64,000 nt of DNA from an uncultured Sulfitobacter sp. (GCA_947501805.1 CANMXJ010000015.1:1-64000); one strand, 5' to 3'; counted from the stretch's first letter, positions 16,779-25,765 are shown. The notes: generated by a model from the sequence alone, not told the origin. Program-made: numbers and translations.

Positions 16779-17951
16779 ATGGGTCAACGAAAATCATATG
16801 AAGGTGTGGTTCTCGCAGCCCCGTACACTGAACCTTACGTTCGCTATTCAGCTGAAACAGCGCATTGGTGGATTGCACGGGCATTGCGTGGCTCATTAAA
16901 GGCAGCGGGTTTGCGCAAGGACGATCTGGACGGGTTTTGCGCCAGCAGCTTCAGTCTTGGCCCCGATACCGCCGTTGGTTTGACCCAACATCTGGGCCTT
17001 TGCCTACGGTGGCTTGATCATATTCCCATGGGCGGGGCGAGCGGGATCGTTGCGATACGTCGTGCGGCCCGCGCGGTTCAGGCGGGTGATGCTGACATAA
17101 TCGCCTGCGTCGCCGGCGACACCAATCACATCGACAGCTTTCGCAAACTCCTGTCAGGCTTTTCACGTTTCGCCACGGATGCAGCCTATCCTTACGGCGC
17201 GGGTGGCCCGAACATGAGCTTTGCGCTACTGACAGACCGCTATATGCAGGAATATGGTGCAACGCGTGAAGATTTCGGCAAGATTTGCATTGCCCAGCGC
17301 GACAATGCTCTGAAATTCCCGACTGCCTTAATGAAAAAACCGCTCAGCATGGATGAATATCTCGGCGCACGGATGATCTCTGACCCGATCGCGCTGTTTG
17401 ATTGCGTGATGCCTTGCGCCGGAGCCGAGGCGTTTCTGATCATGACCGAGGAACGCGCCGTTCAACTTGGCTTGCCTTACGCGCGGATTTCCGGCGTGAT
17501 CGAACGGCACAATGCGCACCGCGATGATCCGATACAACTGCGCGGCGGGTGGACCATGGACATCGACGAACTGTATACGCAGGCACGCTGCGGCCCCGAG
17601 GCCATCGACGTGATGCAGACCTATGACGATTACCCCGTTATCTCGATGATGCAATTCGAGGATCTGGGGTTCTGTGCCAAAGGCGAAGGCCCTGATTTCG
17701 TACGCAGACATGACCTTGGCATCAATGGCAGCTTTCCCCACAACACATCAGGCGGCCAGCTTTCGGGCGGACAAGCAGGCGCTGCAGGCGGATACCTTGG
17801 CCTGACCGAAGCGATCCGGCAGGTCACGGGCTCCGCTGGCTCGACACAAGTTGCAGATGTGAAACGCGCATTGTTCTCGGGCTTTGGCATGATCAACTAT
17901 GACCGCGGCATCTGTTCGGGTGCTGTTATTCTAGAGGGGGCAGCAACATGA
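16779..17951 (+). CDS. Thiolase-superfamily protein lacking the usual catalytic cysteine (Ltp-type)
   Basis: The ATG at 16779 (CAGGACAA before it) gives 390 residues and fits homologue N termini better than the track start. The fold is thiolase-like: an AGDADIIACVAGD nucleophile-elbow region, NTSGGQLSGGQAGAAGGY for the GxNxxGG region, and a C-terminal GICSGAVIL. At the place of the nucleophilic cysteine it has PMGGASG (residues 84-89), so classical thiolysis is unlikely. Such Cys-less members, for example Ltp2, work as acyl-CoA aldolases with a DUF35 partner. It overlaps the DUF35-fusion gene by 4 bp, which supports that reading. Confidence 0.82.
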   Translation: MGQRKSYEGVVLAAPYTEPYVRYSAETAHWWIARALRGSLKAAGLRKDDLDGFCASSFSLGPDTAVGLTQHLGLCLRWLDHIPMGGASGIVAIRRAARAVQAGDADIIACVAGDTNHIDSFRKLLSGFSRFATDAAYPYGAGGPNMSFALLTDRYMQEYGATREDFGKICIAQRDNALKFPTALMKKPLSMDEYLGARMISDPIALFDCVMPCAGAEAFLIMTEERAVQLGLPYARISGVIERHNAHRDDPIQLRGGWTMDIDELYTQARCGPEAIDVMQTYDDYPVISMMQFEDLGFCAKGEGPDFVRRHDLGINGSFPHNTSGGQLSGGQAGAAGGYLGLTEAIRQVTGSAGSTQVADVKRALFSGFGMINYDRGICSGAVILEGAAT

Positions 17952-19198
17952 GCACTGATGCTCCGGCAAGGAAAAATCCGCAAAAACGGTCCCGTTCGCC
18001 ACAATCCCCTCCGCAAACACGCAGTCGTGCTGCCCTCGGCCTGACGGTTGCCGCCGCCCAAGGACGCTTCGCACTGCAAGAATGCGCAGAATGCGGGAGC
18101 ATTCAGTATCCGCCCCGCGATGCTTGTGTGACATGTCTTTCAACCGATCTGCCGTGGCAGAACGTCGACCCTTCCGGCACCGTAATGGCCCACACCACTG
18201 TGCGCATTTCCGTAAACCTTTATTTTCGTGAACGTGGCGATTGGCGCATCGGACTTGTCCGCCTTGATGCTGGTCCAAGTGTTGTCTGCCATCTACATGC
18301 CGCGACGGCCCCCAACACCCGCGTGCGCCTGATCAACCGCCTTGATCGCTCCGGGCAAGCGGTGCTGATCGCCCTCCCCCATGACGCCCCCGCCACCCTG
18401 AAGGATGATCCACAGTTGCAACATATGACGTCATCCCCCCGCAATCGCCGAATTCTGATCACCGACGCCCGTTCAGCCAATGCTGCGCCGATCACGCAGG
18501 CCTTGATAAAGGCTGGTGCAGCCACCGTCTTTGTAGGCGAGGCTGAAAGCTGGCGGCCCTATCCGCAACGCGCGCAATTGGAAGCTATCGAAGGTGTCAG
18601 CATCCTGCCGCTGGACGTGACCGACACGTCATCCGTCAAACGCCTTGCTGCGGAACTGGGGGGCAAGACCGATATCCTGATCAACAATGCCCGCTTCATG
18701 CGCCCCGGCGGCGTGATGGCACGGGGCGATACTGCTTTTGCCGCGCAGGAAATGGAGGTGAATGTGCTGGGCCTGATGCGGTTGGCGCAGGCCTTTGGTC
18801 CAGCCATGTGTTCACGCACCGCAGACGGGGCGAACTCCGCTGTTGCATGGGTCAATATCCTGTCGGTACATGGCCTTTCGAATGATCCCGCATACGGATG
18901 TTTTTCAGCCAGCCACGCCGCCGCGCGGTCCGTTGCCCAAAACATGCGGTGTGATTTCGCACCCTCCGGTTTGCGCGTGATGAACACTTACGTAGGGCCA
19001 ACGGATGATGATTGGTATGACCCGTTGCCGCCACCCAAGGTTGCCCCGAACGCGCTTGCCCGCAGCATTGTTGCCGGTCTTGAAGAAGGGTTGGAGGACA
19101 TCTTTTGCGGTGAGGTCGCACAGGATTTTATTCAGCGATTTCGCATCAACCCCGATGTGGTGGAGCGCGAATTAACAATTTCAGGAGGCAGCACATGA
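17948..19198 (+). CDS. DUF35 (zinc-ribbon plus OB fold) fused to a degenerate short-chain dehydrogenase domain
   Basis: This 416-residue two-domain protein has DUF35 at residues about 30-150: a rubredoxin-like knuckle with Cys46, 49, 60 and 63, then an OB-fold with SGTVMAHTTVRI. Residues 167-400 align with SDRs by LDVTD, DILINNA, VNILSVHG and the C-terminal helices. The cofactor motif, normally TGxxxGxG, reads TDARSANA at 172-179. The catalytic YxxxK reads FSASH at 319-323. DUF35 proteins partner thiolase-like enzymes, and the overlap with the upstream gene fits. I infer a structural or acyl-binding role for the SDR half. Confidence 0.85.
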   Translation: MSTDAPARKNPQKRSRSPQSPPQTRSRAALGLTVAAAQGRFALQECAECGSIQYPPRDACVTCLSTDLPWQNVDPSGTVMAHTTVRISVNLYFRERGDWRIGLVRLDAGPSVVCHLHAATAPNTRVRLINRLDRSGQAVLIALPHDAPATLKDDPQLQHMTSSPRNRRILITDARSANAAPITQALIKAGAATVFVGEAESWRPYPQRAQLEAIEGVSILPLDVTDTSSVKRLAAELGGKTDILINNARFMRPGGVMARGDTAFAAQEMEVNVLGLMRLAQAFGPAMCSRTADGANSAVAWVNILSVHGLSNDPAYGCFSASHAAARSVAQNMRCDFAPSGLRVMNTYVGPTDDDWYDPLPPPKVAPNALARSIVAGLEEGLEDIFCGEVAQDFIQRFRINPDVVERELTISGGST

Positions 19199-19974
19199 GC
19201 CAGCAAACCCTGAACGATCTGGCCCATGGCATCGCCTCCGGTGATCTTAGGGTTGTTGATCTGACCCACACACTCGATCCTGATTTCCCTGTGATCATCC
19301 TGCCACCGGAGTTTGGCCAATGCGCGCGTTTTCGCATGGAAGAAGTCTCCGCGTATGATCATCGCGGGCCTGCGTGGAAGTGGCATAACCTGACGCTGAA
19401 CGAACATACCGGCACACATTTCGATGCTCCGTCCCATTGGGTTTCAGGGCGTGATTTGCCTAACAATTCAGTGAACGAAATCCCGCCAGGGGTATTTATC
19501 GGACCAGTTGTGGTGATTGATTGCGTGGCGGGTGCTGCCCAAGACGCGGACTTTGAACTGACGCCCGAAGTGATCTTGGCCCATGAGGCCACACACGGTA
19601 AAATTCCCGAAGACAGCTGGGTTCTGATGCGCACAGACTGGTCCAAAAAACGCGGCGCGGCTTATCTGAACATGCAAGAGGACGGCCCACATTCACCCGG
19701 CCCGACACCGGATGCGATCAATTTGTTGATCGAGGGACGCAACATTCGCGGCTTTGGAACAGAGACAGTGGGCACCGATGCGGGTCAGGGCGCGCATTAC
19801 ACGCCGCCCTACCCCGCACATTTCTATCTACATGGCGCGGGCAAATACGGGCTGCAATGTCTGTGCAATCTGGATCAACTGCCGCCAACCGGTGCCGTGC
19901 TGATAGCACCGCCGTTAAAGATCAAAGACGGTACCGGCAGCCCATTGCGGGTGATGGCGCTGGTCGCAGGTTAA
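19195..19974 (+). CDS. Cyclase-family metal-dependent hydrolase (kynurenine formamidase-like)
   Basis: This 259-residue protein of the cyclase/KynB-like family carries the metal motif HTGTHFDAPSHW, together with VVDLTHTLDPDFPV at the N terminus and TDWSKKRG. Members hydrolyse amides, lactones or isatin. The start has AGGAGGCAGCAC in front and overlaps the DUF35-fusion stop (ATGA). It ends the thiolase-DUF35-cyclase trio. Its stop codon overlaps that of the convergent SDR gene. The substrate is unknown; a ring- or lactone-opening step in the same pathway is plausible. Confidence 0.85.
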   Translation: MSQQTLNDLAHGIASGDLRVVDLTHTLDPDFPVIILPPEFGQCARFRMEEVSAYDHRGPAWKWHNLTLNEHTGTHFDAPSHWVSGRDLPNNSVNEIPPGVFIGPVVVIDCVAGAAQDADFELTPEVILAHEATHGKIPEDSWVLMRTDWSKKRGAAYLNMQEDGPHSPGPTPDAINLLIEGRNIRGFGTETVGTDAGQGAHYTPPYPAHFYLHGAGKYGLQCLCNLDQLPPTGAVLIAPPLKIKDGTGSPLRVMALVAG

Positions 19975-20696
19975 AGCGCCAGCGAGCCTACGCTGCCGCC
20001 ACCACAAACATAAAGCGTCTGTCCTGTGACAAACCCGTTTTCGGGATCACAGAAATACAAAAACGCGTTGCTGACATCGCGCGGCGTGCCAAGGCGGCCC
20101 ACCGGAATACGCTCGGCCAAGGCTTCTTCGCGCTCGCTGCCCTCGGGGATGATGCCCCAGAAGTTATCGGTCAGCACCGGACCGGGCGCGACCACATTCA
20201 CCGTGATGCCGTGCGGTGCCAGTTCCAGCGCCCATGTCCGCGCCATGCCAACTATCCCCGCTTTGGTCGCTGCATAGGCGGTGCGCGTCGGCACGCCCAA
20301 CGCAGCGCGTGAGCCGTTGAACAGCACACGGCCAAACTTGCGGTTTTTCATCGCGGGCAGGCAGGCTTGGGTCAGGGTCAGCGCAGCGCCTAGATGCAAT
20401 TGCGCAAGACCCGTGATGTCGGCAGGTGTGACATCTTCCAGCAGGTTCGGCCAGATCAGGCCCGCGTTGTGCACCAGATGCGTGACCTCATGTTGCGCGG
20501 CAATTTCCGCACTGGCCTCGGCCACGGCATCCGCGTCCAGCAGATCCACTTCGACGGGCACCATGTTCGCATGGCTCCAGTCAGGCGCACCACGCGACAG
20601 GCTGACCACGGTATAGCCTTTTTCCAGCAGACGTCCGGCAAGATCCGCCCCGATGCCTTTACTCCCGCCCGTGATCACAGCTGTCAGATTGTCCAT
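19971..20696 (-). CDS. SDR-family oxidoreductase
   Basis: This 241-residue classical SDR is complete: TGGSKGIG for cofactor binding, HNAG, a serine in FNGSRAA, and the catalytic YAATK. GAPDWSHANMVPVEVDLLDA suggests no obvious NADP specificity. It is the last gene of the Rieske operon, so it could oxidise the dihydrodiol or a hydroxyacyl-CoA product. It contrasts with the degenerate SDR domain in the facing operon. Confidence 0.88.
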   Translation of the reverse strand: MDNLTAVITGGSKGIGADLAGRLLEKGYTVVSLSRGAPDWSHANMVPVEVDLLDADAVAEASAEIAAQHEVTHLVHNAGLIWPNLLEDVTPADITGLAQLHLGAALTLTQACLPAMKNRKFGRVLFNGSRAALGVPTRTAYAATKAGIVGMARTWALELAPHGITVNVVAPGPVLTDNFWGIIPEGSEREEALAERIPVGRLGTPRDVSNAFLYFCDPENGFVTGQTLYVCGGGSVGSLAL

Positions 20697-20715
20697 TCCG
20701 TTTCCTCTTCGCCGC

Positions 20716-22332
20716 TTAGGTCTTGGCGCGTTTTTTCAACGCGCGTGTATCCGTTGTCTTGGGGTCATCCAACAAATCGACCGCCTTTGATTTCAGCACG
20801 GCGCGTTGCAGTTTCTGCGTGGCCGTGAGTGGCAGAGCATCAACAAAAGCCACAAAGCCGGGTGCCTTGTAATAGGCAAGCTGACCCAGGCACCATGTCA
20901 CAATTTCCTGCGCTTTCGCAGCACGGTCAGCCGGAACGGCCGTCAACACTACACAGGCAAACACCTCATCCCCACGCACCGCATCCGGCACCGCCGTGAC
21001 CGCAACACTGGCGATATCGGGGTGCCGCATCAGGGTTGATTCAACCTCAACAGCAGCAATGTTTTCGCCAGAGCGGCGGATCACATTCTTTTTGCGATCC
21101 ACAAAAAACATCGCCCCATCGGAATCCTGACGCACGATGTCACCAGTGTGGAACCAGCCGTCTTGCCAGACTTCCGCTGTCGCTTCGGCGTTCTTGAAAT
21201 AGCCTGCAAAGAACCCCTTGCGCGGATCGTCCCCCTTGCGCCGCACCAGAAGTTCACCTTGGGCGGCATCCTGACCGGCATCGTCGATGATCCGCACGTC
21301 CAAATCGCCTTCCGGTTTGCCCAAACAGCTTTCTCCAACACGGCGCGGGGTACGGTTGGCGCAGATCACGGCCCCCGCGCCTGTTTCCGTCATCGCCCAA
21401 GCCTCGATCAACGGAAAACCGAAGCGGGCTTCGAAATCGCCGTGCAGTTTCTGATCAACGCCAGCGCCGAAACCGAACCGGACGGAGTGATCCTTGTCGG
21501 ATGGATCGGGATCAGCGCCCATCAACATGGACGGCATCACCCCCAGATAATGCAGGCAGGTCGCGCCAGAAGTACGCACGCTGTCCCACCATGTGCGCGG
21601 GTGGAAACGGTCCAGCGCAGTCAGGCATCCGCCCACAGCAATCATCGCCATGAAGGAATACGCCATCGCGTTCATGTGGAAAATCGGCAGCGGCGTGATC
21701 ATACGCTCGCCGTCCTCTTTCAGTGCGCAAAGCCCACCGGTTGTAGCATACCAGCGGCCCGCTTCCAGAAAATAGGTGTTGGTCAGGATGCACCCCTTGG
21801 GCTGGCCGGTTGTGCCGGACGTATAGAGCATCGCGGCCTCAGGATCGCCGTCGCGTATGGCAACAGCTGCGTTTTCGCGCGGTGCAGGTAGGGACTGCGC
21901 GGGCGCGATAACGGGCATGTTGATGCCAGCACTTCTTGCTGCCTCTCGCAACTCCTCGCAGCGGTTTTCAAGCGCCACCGCCAGCACAGGTTCCGCGTGA
22001 CCGATCATATAGGTCAGCTCTGCCAGCCGCAGATCGGGGTTTACCGGCACAACCGACACGCCCAAGCTGTTCAATGCCAGCCACCAGAGGAAAAATGCCG
22101 GACGGTTCTCCATCAACAGCATCACGCGCTGGCCCTGCACATATCCGGCAGTCTGCAAATCCTGCGTCAAACGCGTCACTTCTGCGGCAGCTTGGCCGTA
22201 TGTAATTGCGCCCGCGTTGATCCCATAAACCTGCGCGGTTTCGTCCAGCACATTCAGGAAGGGACGTTCGGGCCAGCGACCAGCCGCCGCGCCAAACGCC
22301 TCAAAGACCGTGCGCACCTGATCCCCGATCAC
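20716..22332 (-). CDS. AMP-forming acyl/aryl-CoA ligase
   Basis: This 538-residue ANL-family ligase shows the P-loop-like LYTSGTTGQPKGC, the GFPLIEAWAMTETGAGAV adenylate motif, WFHTGDIV for ATP ribose binding and a C-terminal LTATQKLQR lysine motif. It starts with GTG overlapping the beta-subunit stop (GTGA), so translation is coupled. It activates a carboxylic acid to its CoA thioester. The Rieske oxygenase upstream suggests an aromatic or ring acid. The substrate cannot be set from sequence. Confidence 0.88.
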   Translation of the reverse strand: MIGDQVRTVFEAFGAAAGRWPERPFLNVLDETAQVYGINAGAITYGQAAAEVTRLTQDLQTAGYVQGQRVMLLMENRPAFFLWWLALNSLGVSVVPVNPDLRLAELTYMIGHAEPVLAVALENRCEELREAARSAGINMPVIAPAQSLPAPRENAAVAIRDGDPEAAMLYTSGTTGQPKGCILTNTYFLEAGRWYATTGGLCALKEDGERMITPLPIFHMNAMAYSFMAMIAVGGCLTALDRFHPRTWWDSVRTSGATCLHYLGVMPSMLMGADPDPSDKDHSVRFGFGAGVDQKLHGDFEARFGFPLIEAWAMTETGAGAVICANRTPRRVGESCLGKPEGDLDVRIIDDAGQDAAQGELLVRRKGDDPRKGFFAGYFKNAEATAEVWQDGWFHTGDIVRQDSDGAMFFVDRKKNVIRRSGENIAAVEVESTLMRHPDIASVAVTAVPDAVRGDEVFACVVLTAVPADRAAKAQEIVTWCLGQLAYYKAPGFVAFVDALPLTATQKLQRAVLKSKAVDLLDDPKTTDTRALKKRAKT

Positions 22333-22802
22333 GGCAAAAGCTGAATGTTGCGGAAGGCTGCATCGCAGTTGAGGATATCCACCCGCTTGTTTGCAATGCG
22401 CAAGGCACCATCCACAAGTGCCAGATCGTGCCGCGCGGTGAGGGCCAACAATTGCTGCTCATCCAGACGCGTTTCCACGTAGTGCATGAATGTGGTTGTC
22501 ACAAAACTATCGTCGTTCATCTCGTCCACAAAGGGGCGCTGGATCACATGATGGCAGCGGCTTTTGGGTTTCTGGCTGAACGTGCGCGCGCCGTTCAACC
22601 GCTCCACCCGCAGTTTCAGCATAAACATATCTTCATACATCAACGAGGTCTGGTTGATCGGGTCGGTCTGCTTGTACTCCAGCGGCATCCAGTAATGCCC
22701 ATCCGGCAGCCAAAGCGCGAGCCAGTCGTCATAGCGGCCCTCGTCCAACATGCGCACTTCTTCATAGATGAAATCAATCAATTGTTCCTTGGAAACACTC
22801 AT
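22329..22802 (-). CDS. Aromatic-ring-hydroxylating dioxygenase beta subunit
   Basis: This is a 157-residue small subunit of the NTF2-like fold, structural partner of the Rieske alpha subunit. Visible features are YEEVRMLDEGRYDDWLALW, the typical start with the WLALW cradle, and DGHYWMPL. I use the ATG at 22802, which overlaps the alpha stop (ATGA), instead of the track start 39 bp upstream. The length suits the benzoate/salicylate-hydroxylase type of beta subunit. Confidence 0.9.
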   Translation of the reverse strand: MSVSKEQLIDFIYEEVRMLDEGRYDDWLALWLPDGHYWMPLEYKQTDPINQTSLMYEDMFMLKLRVERLNGARTFSQKPKSRCHHVIQRPFVDEMNDDSFVTTTFMHYVETRLDEQQLLALTARHDLALVDGALRIANKRVDILNCDAAFRNIQLLP

Positions 22803-24130
22803 GTCGCATCCCCCAGACTGACCATCATGAACTTGCGCCACGCGTCAAACTGGTTGCGCATCTGGCGTTCGGTTGTGCCGTTCTCGACCGCTTCCTTGCT
22901 GAAATCCTCGTCACCTGTACGCAAACGCTGGATATTCACCCATTCCAGCCCGTCCGCCATCATGCCTTCCTGCGCACGCTCGTACATTTCCAGATCGTCG
23001 TGCCCGACAATCGACGTCGGCGCGTTGATCATGCGGTTGTACATCGCGGTGCGGGCCGTCAACTCGTCCGGCGCATCCACAAGACGGTAGATGTAGCTTT
23101 CAACAATGGTCTTGTCCGCACCGAGCGGAATGAAATTGCGCAGTTGCTGGATCGGACCCTTGATCATAATGTTGGGGAAATAGACGGTGTTATGGCGGTT
23201 TTCATCGAGGATCGCCTTGGCCTTCTCCTCGCCATAGCTCTCCACCATCGCCTCAAAATACCCCGGCACAGCAGAATAATCGGAGTGGATTGAATGATGG
23301 ACACCGGTATGACCATGGCCATTTGGCCATGTGCGGATGCCCATATCCTCAAAAAACTCATAAGCAGACATGAATGGTGCGATAATCTCCATCGCGGCCG
23401 GTTTGGGCGACCCTTCAGGCAGGTCCAGTTCCTCGAACAGTTTCACCGCCGTTCCGGCAGAGGATTCATGTGCCACCATCGGATGGCAAGTATCCGTCTG
23501 GTTTTCGACCAGCATTTTCCAGTTACAATGGTGCAGATAGCGCAGAGGTGATCCGACAACTTCAAGGCGCCCCGCAGGCGAGCGATCCACCATGTTGTCG
23601 ATAGAGGACAGGCTGTCGCCAAAGTAATCTTCGAAACTGATCCCCTCGGGGGCCAGCCGCGCAAAGATGAAGCCGCGATAGTTGTGAACCGCCCCCACCG
23701 CCTTCATGCCTTTGGCGCTTTCGGTCTGATCCAGGCCTGTATCTGTGTAGCCCTTTTTCAGCGGAATCGCGAGCAGGCAGCCATCGGTTTTGAACGACCA
23801 CGCATGATAGGGACAGCGGAAGAACTTGCCGGTGTTGCCCTGACGGTCGATCACGATCTTGGTGCCCTTGTGCGGGCAGCGGTTATACAAAACATGAATA
23901 TCGCCCGTCGAATGGCGCACCTGAATGACAGGCTGGTTGCCGATCTGGGTGGCAAAATAATCACCTTTGTTCGCGGTCTGGCTTTCATGCCCCACAAACA
24001 CCCAGGCATTTGCAAAAAGGTGCTTCATCTCAAGCTGGTACACTTCCTGCGAGATGTAGATGTCGCGATGCACCTGATGTGGTTCAACCAGTGCTGCAAC
24101 GCTGTCAGGGTTCTCGGTATAGCTGCCCAT
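22799..24130 (-). CDS. Rieske non-heme iron oxygenase alpha subunit
   Basis: This is a catalytic subunit of 443 residues. The Rieske [2Fe-2S] ligands are Cys85-x-His87 and Cys106-x2-His109 (CPHKG, CPYHAW). The mononuclear iron site and bridging Asp appear as ENQTDTCHPMVAH, with Asp213, His216 and His221. With the beta subunit and the reductase upstream it forms a complete three-component ring-hydroxylating system, probably two-protein electron transfer because the reductase carries its own [2Fe-2S]. The start has AAGGAGAGCCACC. The substrate class is likely an aromatic carboxylate, by context only. Confidence 0.92.
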   Translation of the reverse strand: MGSYTENPDSVAALVEPHQVHRDIYISQEVYQLEMKHLFANAWVFVGHESQTANKGDYFATQIGNQPVIQVRHSTGDIHVLYNRCPHKGTKIVIDRQGNTGKFFRCPYHAWSFKTDGCLLAIPLKKGYTDTGLDQTESAKGMKAVGAVHNYRGFIFARLAPEGISFEDYFGDSLSSIDNMVDRSPAGRLEVVGSPLRYLHHCNWKMLVENQTDTCHPMVAHESSAGTAVKLFEELDLPEGSPKPAAMEIIAPFMSAYEFFEDMGIRTWPNGHGHTGVHHSIHSDYSAVPGYFEAMVESYGEEKAKAILDENRHNTVYFPNIMIKGPIQQLRNFIPLGADKTIVESYIYRLVDAPDELTARTAMYNRMINAPTSIVGHDDLEMYERAQEGMMADGLEWVNIQRLRTGDEDFSKEAVENGTTERQMRNQFDAWRKFMMVSLGDAT

Positions 24131-24141
24131 GGTGGCTCTCC

Positions 24142-25092
24142 TTATAGGTCCAGAACCAAGCGGGGTGACTTGGACCGGCTGACGCAGATTTGCATGACTT
24201 TGCCGCTGGCGCGTTCGTCTTCGGACAATACCACATCGCGGTGATCCGGGGTGCCACTGATCACGTCACATTGACAGATCCCGCAATCGCCGCGCTGGCA
24301 ATCATACATCACATCGACGCCGCCGCCTTCCAATGCCTCAATAATGCTTTGCCCTGCGTTGACGGTGAACACCGCACCGGTTGACGCCACTTCGACCTCG
24401 AAGTCATCATCATCAGTTTGCGGGGCGACGGTTTCGAACAACTCGATATGCACGTGTTCAGCGGGTATATTTGCTGCCTCTGCCGCGGCTCGCGCCGCAT
24501 CAATCATCCCGCGCGGACCGCAGAAATAGACGTGGGCATCACCCAGATTTGCCATGATTGCGGACAGATCAAGCGCCGTTGCCGGATCGTCGTCAAAATG
24601 CAGGTGCAGCGCATCCCCGCAAAGCGCGGCCAGTTCGTCGGTATAGGCCATCACATTCCTAGATCGCCCCGCATAATGAAACACAAACCCCTGTCCAGCC
24701 GCCGCAAGCTGTGTCGCCATCGAGATCATCGGCGTTACGCCAATACCGCCCGCCAACAAGACAGCAGGCGCAGAGACATCCAGTGGAAAGTCGTTCTTTG
24801 GTGCCGAAAACCCGATGTTGTCACCCTGCTTGAGAGCATGCATGAACGTGGAACCGCCCTGCCCTTCCGGTTCACGTTGCACAGCGATCCGGTAGGACAC
24901 TGGTTCTCTATCCGGTGGTGTGAAATCGATCAGCGAATAGGCGCGGGTGTCATCACCGCTCACATCAAACAAGACATGTGATCCAGCGGTGTATACTGGC
25001 ATAACGCCATGATCCGTACGCCCCACCTCAAACGCGGTGATCCGGTCGGTTAGCTTTGTGACCGCCAAAACCTTGCCTTGAATCTTGTCCAT
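24142..25092 (-). CDS. Phthalate dioxygenase reductase-like ferredoxin:NAD(P) oxidoreductase
   Basis: This 316-residue reductase passes electrons from NAD(P)H through flavin to a C-terminal plant-type [2Fe-2S] centre and on to the Rieske oxygenase. Motifs are RAYSLIDFTPPD for flavin binding, LAGGIGVTPMISMATQLAAA for the nucleotide and CQRGDCGICQCDV for the cluster. I choose the ATG at 25092 with GGGAGA upstream; the track start adds seven residues. It is the first gene of the operon and diverges from marR. The module is the same type as the one fused to the dehalogenase at 50307. Confidence 0.92.
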   Translation of the reverse strand: MDKIQGKVLAVTKLTDRITAFEVGRTDHGVMPVYTAGSHVLFDVSGDDTRAYSLIDFTPPDREPVSYRIAVQREPEGQGGSTFMHALKQGDNIGFSAPKNDFPLDVSAPAVLLAGGIGVTPMISMATQLAAAGQGFVFHYAGRSRNVMAYTDELAALCGDALHLHFDDDPATALDLSAIMANLGDAHVYFCGPRGMIDAARAAAEAANIPAEHVHIELFETVAPQTDDDDFEVEVASTGAVFTVNAGQSIIEALEGGGVDVMYDCQRGDCGICQCDVISGTPDHRDVVLSEDERASGKVMQICVSRSKSPRLVLDL

Positions 25093-25112
25093 CAAATATC
25101 TCCCTTCAAACA

Positions 25113-25128
25113 ATATGAAAATTCATAT
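25113..25128. promoter_or_regulatory. Candidate MarR operator
   Basis: ATATGAAAATTCATAT has perfect 7-bp arms around AA. It lies 20 bp upstream of the reductase start and about 73 bp upstream of the divergent MarR gene, a typical autoregulatory placement. Confidence 0.6.
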
Positions 25129-25200
25129 AGTTTCAGTCAAGTGATTTCTCAACTCTGCAACCGCATTGACAATGTTACATCCAATCCTCGACATGAGGAT

Positions 25201-25683
25201 ATGCAAAGTTCACCGCCAGACAATTCTTCCAAAGAGACAACAGGATTTGTCGCTGACTATCTTCTGTACCTGCTTGCCGCCGCGAGCGAAGGGGCCAGCG
25301 CGCAATTTCATGAAGAGGTTCGCAATAAGGGTCTGCGCGTCCCCGAATGGCGGGTGCTGGCCTGTCTGAATGATCTTGATGGTGCGATGATCACACATCT
25401 GGCCAAGATTTCGCTGTTCGAGCAATCCCGACTGACCCGTATCATTGCCCAGATGGAGGAGCGTGGCCTTGTGGTGCGGCAAGGTGATCCCAAAGATGGC
25501 CGCCGCGTGCGGGTTTTTCTAACCGATGAAGGGCGCAATGTGGCTGGCGAGTTGGTGCCGCAGGCAAAAAAACACGAAGCAAGCCTGTTGGCACAACTTG
25601 ATCAACAAAAGGCATCTGATCTGAAGCCCGCCTTGCAAGCCTTGCTGGCCACACTTCAGAAAAGCCCTGACGGCAATCGCTGA
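25201..25683 (+). CDS. MarR-family transcriptional regulator
   Basis: This 160-residue winged-helix regulator contains the MarR core (VPEWRVLACLNDLDGAMITH, then the recognition helix SLFEQSRLTRIIAQMEERGL and the wing DPKDGRRVRVFLT). I take the ATG at 25201, preceded by GAGGAT, because the 41 extra residues of the track ORF do not look like coding sequence and would cover the operator. It is divergent from the Rieske operon and probably represses it until an aromatic ligand or CoA thioester binds. Confidence 0.88.
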   Translation: MQSSPPDNSSKETTGFVADYLLYLLAAASEGASAQFHEEVRNKGLRVPEWRVLACLNDLDGAMITHLAKISLFEQSRLTRIIAQMEERGLVVRQGDPKDGRRVRVFLTDEGRNVAGELVPQAKKHEASLLAQLDQQKASDLKPALQALLATLQKSPDGNR

Positions 25684-25765
25684 AACCGGGCGCATCCGTC
25701 AAAATGCAGGGATGTGAACCGGTCCGGCCACTCTCGGGCTACCGGAGTTACACCAACAGCGATCA

